This document shows, piece after piece, positions 43,711 through 47,820 of a DNA stretch of 47,820 bases. How positions within the stretch are numbered: the stretch's first letter is position 1; each line of letters opens with the position of its first letter. Origin of the DNA: Lachnospiraceae bacterium (GTDB taxonomy: Bacteria; Bacillota; Clostridia; Lachnospirales; Lachnospiraceae); the NCBI GenBank assembly GCA_017424235.1, contig JAFPAQ010000223.1:1-47820 (forward strand), given 5' to 3'. Below the pieces are notes generated by a model. That model saw nothing but the letters and a program-made list of their open reading frames with translations. It was not told where the DNA came from and made no database searches. The position numbers and the translations under genes were made by a program.

Positions 43711-43758
43711 TAGCAAATATATTTTAAAATCGCTCAAAAAATATCATTAAAAGTTTTT

Positions 43759-44304
43759 TTACTCTTCTTTCCAGAAATCAACAGGTTCATAATCCTGCAG
43801 CTTTGCTAAAAATCCCAGCTCCTGAAGTCTTTGCTGAATAAGGTCTAAAGTATCATTATCCTCTGCATAGACTGTGTGATAATGATAGCCTGAAGTTACA
43901 TTTTTAAGAAGTCCTGATTTTCCAGATTTAATATCATCTAAATACTGTTTTACATCACGTCTGGATTTTACATTTATTTCTGCTCTTACAACACCATAAA
44001 CCTTATGATAAACGAATACATCCTCAACTCGTCCGCCCATATCTACTATTGCATTAAGCTCTGTTTCAACCTCGTCATCACCATGTATCATCTTGAAAAC
44101 GCGCTTCACATCACCCTTCTGACCTATCATATAACCACGATTTGTAGATATGATATCCATCCCATTTGCACGAAGCAGTGCGATATCCTGTACAATAACC
44201 TGACGGCTTACCTGCATTCTCTTAGCAAGCTTTGTTCCTGATAAAGGCTCATTATCATTTGTCATGATCTGTACGATTTTATTTCTTCGCTCTTCTCCGG
44301 TCAT
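43759..44304 (-). CDS. niaR: Niacin-responsive repressor NiaR (3H domain)
   Basis: 181 residues. HTH_11 at about 1-60 (KLAKRMQVSRQVIVQDIALLRANGMDI) and a 3H domain with conserved His residues (VYHKVYGVV; SGYHYHTVYAEDN) that bind metal and nicotinic acid in studied family members. It represses NAD synthesis or niacin uptake genes when niacin is ample. Last gene of the nadA-nadB-nadC-niaR transcript, 34 bases after nadC, so it would be autoregulated. AGGAGAG precedes the start. Confidence 0.92.
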   Translation of the reverse strand: MTGEERRNKIVQIMTNDNEPLSGTKLAKRMQVSRQVIVQDIALLRANGMDIISTNRGYMIGQKGDVKRVFKMIHGDDEVETELNAIVDMGGRVEDVFVYHKVYGVVRAEINVKSRRDVKQYLDDIKSGKSGLLKNVTSGYHYHTVYAEDNDTLDLIQQRLQELGFLAKLQDYEPVDFWKEE

Positions 44305-44338
44305 CGTAGCTCTCCTTCCTAAATTCTATTTATAAAAG

Positions 44339-45196
44339 TTAATCTACAGGATGTAAATTCTTTAAAGAGATATCGAGAATTGGTGCCGAATGTGTGAGTG
44401 CTCCACTTGAAATATAATCAACTCCCAAATCTGTAAGTCTCTCAATATTCTCCTTTGTTACATTTCCTGATACTTCTACCTCTGCTCTTCCATCAATATA
44501 TGCAATAGCTTCCTTTAACTGTTCTGTTGCCATATTATCAAGCATAATGATATCAGCACCGGCTTCAACAGCTTCTTTTACCATATCAAAGCTTTCAACC
44601 TCTACTTCAATCTTTCTGACAAATGGAGCATATTCCTTAGCCATTAATACAGCCTTCTTTACACCACCTGCTGCTCCAATATGGTTATCTTTTAATAAAA
44701 CTCCGTCTGAAAGATTGTATCTGTGGTTGTTTCCTCCACCAATTCTTACTGCATATTTTTCAAAGATACGATTGTTTGGAGTTGTCTTTCTTGTATCAAG
44801 AAGCTTTGTTTTCTTTCCTTCAAGCAAAGCAGCAACCTCTCTTGTATATGTTGCGATACCACTCATTCTCTGTAAGTAGTTAAGGGCTGTACGCTCACCG
44901 CAGAGAAGAGTACGAATATCTCCATGTACCTTTGCCATAAGCTGTCCTGCCTTTACTTCATCACCATCCTGCACAAAAAATTCTACAGTTGTATTCTCAT
45001 CAACTAATGTAAATACTCTTTCAAATACCTGTAAACCGCAGATGACTCCGTCCTGCTTACAGATAAGATCTACTTCTCCTGCCTGTGGATGTGGCATTAC
45101 ACTGTTAGTTGAAACATCTTCACTTGTGATATCTTCACGAAGTGCGCTAATGATTAATGGGTCTACATTTAATTTTAAAGTTACCTGATCGTACAT
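44339..45196 (-). CDS. nadC: Nicotinate-nucleotide pyrophosphorylase (quinolinate phosphoribosyltransferase)
   Basis: 285 residues. Converts quinolinate and PRPP to nicotinate mononucleotide and CO2, third step of de novo NAD synthesis. Motifs: GERTALNYLQRMSGIAT, DTRKTTPNNRIFEKYAVRIGGGNNHRYNLSDGVLLKDNH, EVEVES, MLDNM, EVSGNVT and DYISSGALTHS; complete barrel. GGAGAA precedes the start, 17 bases after nadB. Confidence 0.97.
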   Translation of the reverse strand: MYDQVTLKLNVDPLIISALREDITSEDVSTNSVMPHPQAGEVDLICKQDGVICGLQVFERVFTLVDENTTVEFFVQDGDEVKAGQLMAKVHGDIRTLLCGERTALNYLQRMSGIATYTREVAALLEGKKTKLLDTRKTTPNNRIFEKYAVRIGGGNNHRYNLSDGVLLKDNHIGAAGGVKKAVLMAKEYAPFVRKIEVEVESFDMVKEAVEAGADIIMLDNMATEQLKEAIAYIDGRAEVEVSGNVTKENIERLTDLGVDYISSGALTHSAPILDISLKNLHPVD

Positions 45197-45213
45197 GTCT
45201 ATTCTCCAATCCT

Positions 45214-46548
45214 TTATCTACTTTGTTTCTCATCTGCTTTTTTTATTTCTTCTTTTACCAGACGCTTATTTGCATCTGAGTAAGCCTTTTTGTCTTTATA
45301 TTCTGACATATCTGTCATTTCAATTATTTCTGCATTTTTGACAAACATGTCATAATTTTCCATAATATCACCGGCAGCTCTTTTTGCAAACACAAGACTT
45401 TCCAGAAGTGAATTGCTTGCAAGTCTGTTTCTGCCATGAACTCCATTACATGCCGTTTCACCTACTGCATAAAGCTGCTGCATTGATGTCTTGCTGCTAT
45501 GATCTACCTTTACGCCACCCATATAATAATGCTGTGCCGGCACAACCGGTATACATTCTTTTGTAACATCATAGCCCTGCTTTTTACAGTGTTCAACAAT
45601 GTTTGGAAAATGATTCTTAAGCTCCTCCTCAGGAATAGGTCTTAAATCTTCCCATACAAACTCAGTACCATCTATCTCCATCTGTTTGCGTATTTCCTGA
45701 GTGAGCAGGTCTCTCGGAAGAAGTTCGTTTACAAAGCGGTTCATGTTTTTATCATAAAGCTTTGCTCCTTCACCTCTTACAGATTCAGATATAAGAAAGC
45801 TTCTGTCCTCCTCCTTTTCTGAATACAGGGTTGTTGGATGTATCTGCACATAATTGATATCTCTGACTTCTATATTGTGTCTGAGGGCTATTGCAAGTGC
45901 ATCACCTGTCAGATGCCTGAAATTTGTTGAATGTCTGTAAAGTCCACCAACACCACCGGTTGCAAGCACAGTAACATCAGCCTCTATCTTTGCAAGGGTT
46001 CCATCTTCTCTTCGAATAATTCCTCCAAAGCAGACATTGTCTTTTTCTATTATATCCACAAGAGTTGTATTTTCTACTATTGTCACATTTGAAAGCTTTC
46101 TGACCTGAGCAAGAAGCTTACTTGTTATTTCCTTACCTGTTATATCAGCATGGTAAACAATACGCTTCTGTGAGTGTGCACCCTCTCTTGTATAGGCAAG
46201 TGTGCCGTCTTCATTTCTCTCAAAGTCAACACCATATCCAATAAGTTCATCCACCAGCTCCTGTGATGAACGTATCATTATTTCAACAGACTCTTTATCA
46301 TTCTCATAATGACCTGCTTTCATGGTGTCTTCAAAATAAGCATCATAGTCACCCTCATGAGTAAGCATACACATACCACCCTGTGCAAGAAATGAGTCAC
46401 TGCTCTCGGCATCTGACTTTGTTATTATAAGAATCTTTTTGTCACGGGGAAGCTTTAATGCGCAGTAAAGACCGGAGCATCCACTTCCAACTATTAATAT
46501 ATCTGTATTTATTAAATTGTTAGTACCAGCATTTATTGAATTACTCAT
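45214..46548 (-). CDS. nadB: L-aspartate oxidase, short form
   Basis: Oxidises aspartate to iminoaspartate for NadA. FAD-binding ILIVGSGCSGLYCALKL (about 19-35), FLAQGGMC, capping-domain arginines (HSQKRIVYHADITG), RHLTGDA, QIHPTTLY, RGEGAKLYD, active-site HYYMGGVKVD, and ACNGVHGRNRLASNSLLESL. Only about 60 residues follow the last motif, so the C-terminal helical domain of E. coli NadB (540 residues) is essentially lost; short NadB forms are known in clostridia. FAD and capping domains are complete, so activity is expected. Confidence 0.95.
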   Translation of the reverse strand: MSNSINAGTNNLINTDILIVGSGCSGLYCALKLPRDKKILIITKSDAESSDSFLAQGGMCMLTHEGDYDAYFEDTMKAGHYENDKESVEIMIRSSQELVDELIGYGVDFERNEDGTLAYTREGAHSQKRIVYHADITGKEITSKLLAQVRKLSNVTIVENTTLVDIIEKDNVCFGGIIRREDGTLAKIEADVTVLATGGVGGLYRHSTNFRHLTGDALAIALRHNIEVRDINYVQIHPTTLYSEKEEDRSFLISESVRGEGAKLYDKNMNRFVNELLPRDLLTQEIRKQMEIDGTEFVWEDLRPIPEEELKNHFPNIVEHCKKQGYDVTKECIPVVPAQHYYMGGVKVDHSSKTSMQQLYAVGETACNGVHGRNRLASNSLLESLVFAKRAAGDIMENYDMFVKNAEIIEMTDMSEYKDKKAYSDANKRLVKEEIKKADEKQSR

Positions 46549-46571
46549 AATATGCCTGCCTTTCCATTTTC

Positions 46572-47489
46572 TTATTTTGCAGCAAGCTCCAACATTCTTA
46601 TCATTGGTAAATGTGCAGCATCCATAAGTGACTTGTCCATTATTACCTCTGACTGCTCTGTCTCAAGTACATGAAGAATCTTTTCCATTGTTATCTTTTT
46701 CATATTAGGGCAGACCTGCATATTTCCTGCTGTATAAAATTTCTTATCCGGGTTACGTTTTTTAAGTTCGTACATAACTCCCATTTCAGTAGATACTATG
46801 AATTCCTTTGCATCACTTTCTGTTGCAAATTTGATTATTCCTGAAGTACTTCCGACGTAGTCTGCCATTGCTGTAACCTCCGGTTTGCACTCAGGGTGTA
46901 CAAGTACAAGTGCATCCGGTCTTGCCTGTTTTGCAGCCTTTATCTGCTCGGTAGTTATTGTGTGATGCACATGGCAGAAGCCATCATTAAATATAAAATT
47001 CTTCTCAGGTAATTTATCCGCAATATAGTGTGCAAGATTCTGGTCAGGAATAAAGAAAATGTTCTTGTTTGGAAGTTCTTTTACAATCTTGAGAGCATTT
47101 GCTGATGTAACACACACATCACTTGCTGCCTTTAATTCAGCAGTTGAATTTACATAGCATACTACCGCAACATCATCATACTGTTTTCTTACTTCATTGA
47201 TTTTGTCAATCTCTGCCATATGCGCCATTGGGCAGTCGGCATCAGCAGCCGGAAGAAGTACCTTCTTGTCAGGATTAAGCACCTTCGCACTCTCTCCCAT
47301 AAACTTAACACCACATAATACAATGATGTCTGCATCTATCCTGGTAGCCATATCACTAAGATAGTATGAGTCTCCTATGTAATCTGCAAGCTCCTGCACA
47401 TCATCCTCTACATAATAATGTGCCATTATAACTGCATTTTTCTGTTTCTTTAATGCTTCTATTTTTTCTCTCAAAATCTTATCCTCCAT
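46572..47489 (-). CDS. nadA: Quinolinate synthase NadA
   Basis: [4Fe-4S] enzyme condensing iminoaspartate and dihydroxyacetone phosphate to quinolinate. 305 residues in three pseudo-repeats; cluster Cys candidates in CYVNSTAELKA, HPECKPEV and QVCPNMKK, with MAHYYVEDDVQELAD at the substrate site. The start at 47489 gives the standard N-terminus, though its Shine-Dalgarno (GGAA) is weak; a TTG eight codons upstream is rejected. First gene of the nad operon, behind the palindrome-bearing promoter at 47564-47593. Confidence 0.96.
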   Translation of the reverse strand: MEDKILREKIEALKKQKNAVIMAHYYVEDDVQELADYIGDSYYLSDMATRIDADIIVLCGVKFMGESAKVLNPDKKVLLPAADADCPMAHMAEIDKINEVRKQYDDVAVVCYVNSTAELKAASDVCVTSANALKIVKELPNKNIFFIPDQNLAHYIADKLPEKNFIFNDGFCHVHHTITTEQIKAAKQARPDALVLVHPECKPEVTAMADYVGSTSGIIKFATESDAKEFIVSTEMGVMYELKKRNPDKKFYTAGNMQVCPNMKKITMEKILHVLETEQSEVIMDKSLMDAAHLPMIRMLELAAK

Positions 47490-47753
47490 GATTCCGTTTT
47501 TATATATTAGCAATTATTGTACGTGATGATATATATCTTGTGTACATTAATGTATTGTCACCTAGTATAACATCTGTCTTGTCAGTTGACAAGTCAAATT
47601 TTTACCATCAGAATTTGAATTAATAGTTAATTTTTGCCAAAGAAATGTACAATATGACTTTTACTCAACTATTAAAGTTAATGTTACTATTTTATTAAGT
47701 AATATATTATTATATATAAATACTTTAACAAAATATATATTCGTCGATATTGT
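47490..47753. other. Upstream region of the nad operon
   Basis: 264 bases: nadA leader with a 12-bp palindrome TACATTAATGTA (47542-47553), the promoter/operator at 47564-47593, and an AT-rich stretch with an imperfect AT hairpin near 47698-47726 that could end the gene to the right. No gene. Confidence 0.5.
47564..47593 (-). promoter_or_regulatory. nadA promoter with candidate NiaR operator
   Basis: Minus strand -35 TTGTCA (47587-47592), 17-bp spacer, -10 TATACT (47564-47569). A perfect palindrome CTTGTCA-GT-TGACAAG (47578-47593) covers the -35. NiaR as ligand is inferred from the operon content. Confidence 0.7.
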
Positions 47754-47820
47754 TTATGCAACATTTACTCGAATTGGATGTAACACCACACCCTCTATTC
47801 CATCTGCAAATGCATTTGGA
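47754..47820 (-). CDS. 3' end of an unidentified leftward gene (partial)
   Basis: The last 21 codons read PNAFADGIEGVVLHPIRVNVA then TAA at 47754-47756; the gene continues beyond the right edge. Codon use and the coherent beta-strand-like peptide suggest real coding sequence, but it is too short to name. Confidence 0.45.
   Translation of the reverse strand, partial: PNAFADGIEGVVLHPIRVNVA

Noticed and set aside
1046-47489. Many long open frames antisense to real genes (for example 22209-22787 plus, 39176-39565 minus, 10421-10765 minus)
   Set aside because: They lack Shine-Dalgarno sites and recognisable domains and lie wholly inside well-identified genes.
1-47820. CRISPR arrays, insertion sequences, rRNA genes
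   Set aside because: No regularly spaced repeat array, transposase or rRNA gene was seen on either strand.

Overview
The window is low-GC, gene-dense DNA of a spore-lineage Firmicute, most likely a gut Lachnospiraceae (Lachnospira/Roseburia/Agathobacter type). This rests on the gene set (spoVG, spoVT, a SPOCS-LysM spore protein, paired glgC/glgD, DnaD with a DnaI-type loader, nadABC-niaR), a tRNA without encoded CCA, sigma-A promoters with 17-bp spacers and many U-tailed hairpins. It is chromosomal, except probably the first ~1 kb. All functions are read from protein sequence by eye; no database search was run.

Layout. 1-1045: apparent edge of an integrative element. An XRE regulator faces a divergent promoter through a ladder of about five operators, and the divergent leader carries a boxA-like motif; the rest of the element would lie left of the window, next to the 3' end of guaA. 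1046-8607: guaA, a cell-wall hydrolase, a lipoprotein foldase, two uncharacterised proteins and a spore-coat-type protein. 8938-13159: hemolysin III-like protein, trkA-trkH potassium uptake, and spoVT behind a sigma-G-type promoter. 13190-20760: HAD phosphatase, a two-gene DUF4391-DUF2791 cassette with a possible structured RNA between the genes, cvfB and an anchored GH78 alpha-L-rhamnosidase. 20846-29037: a Ter stress cluster transcribed leftward (YceG-like, TelA, three TerD proteins, then a Ca2+ P-type ATPase). 29324-36877: tRNA-Gln, mfd, pth, a small Cys-rich protein, spoVG and glgD/glgC. 37265-42506: murC, a dense DnaA-box cluster, then dnaD, the helicase loader and prs. 42572-47489: galE and the niaR-nadC-nadB-nadA operon. 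The extreme right end holds the tail of one more leftward gene.

How the parts work together: the Ter cluster links TerD-fold proteins (Ca2+ binding in known members) to a Ca2+ pump; the nad operon makes NAD from aspartate under its own niacin-sensing repressor, with a palindrome on the -35 of nadA; glgC/glgD supply ADP-glucose for glycogen; the dnaD-loader-prs block sits behind DnaA boxes and may be DnaA-responsive. The observations I rate highest are the DnaA-box cluster at 38646-38875 and the operator ladder with divergent promoters at 222-335.
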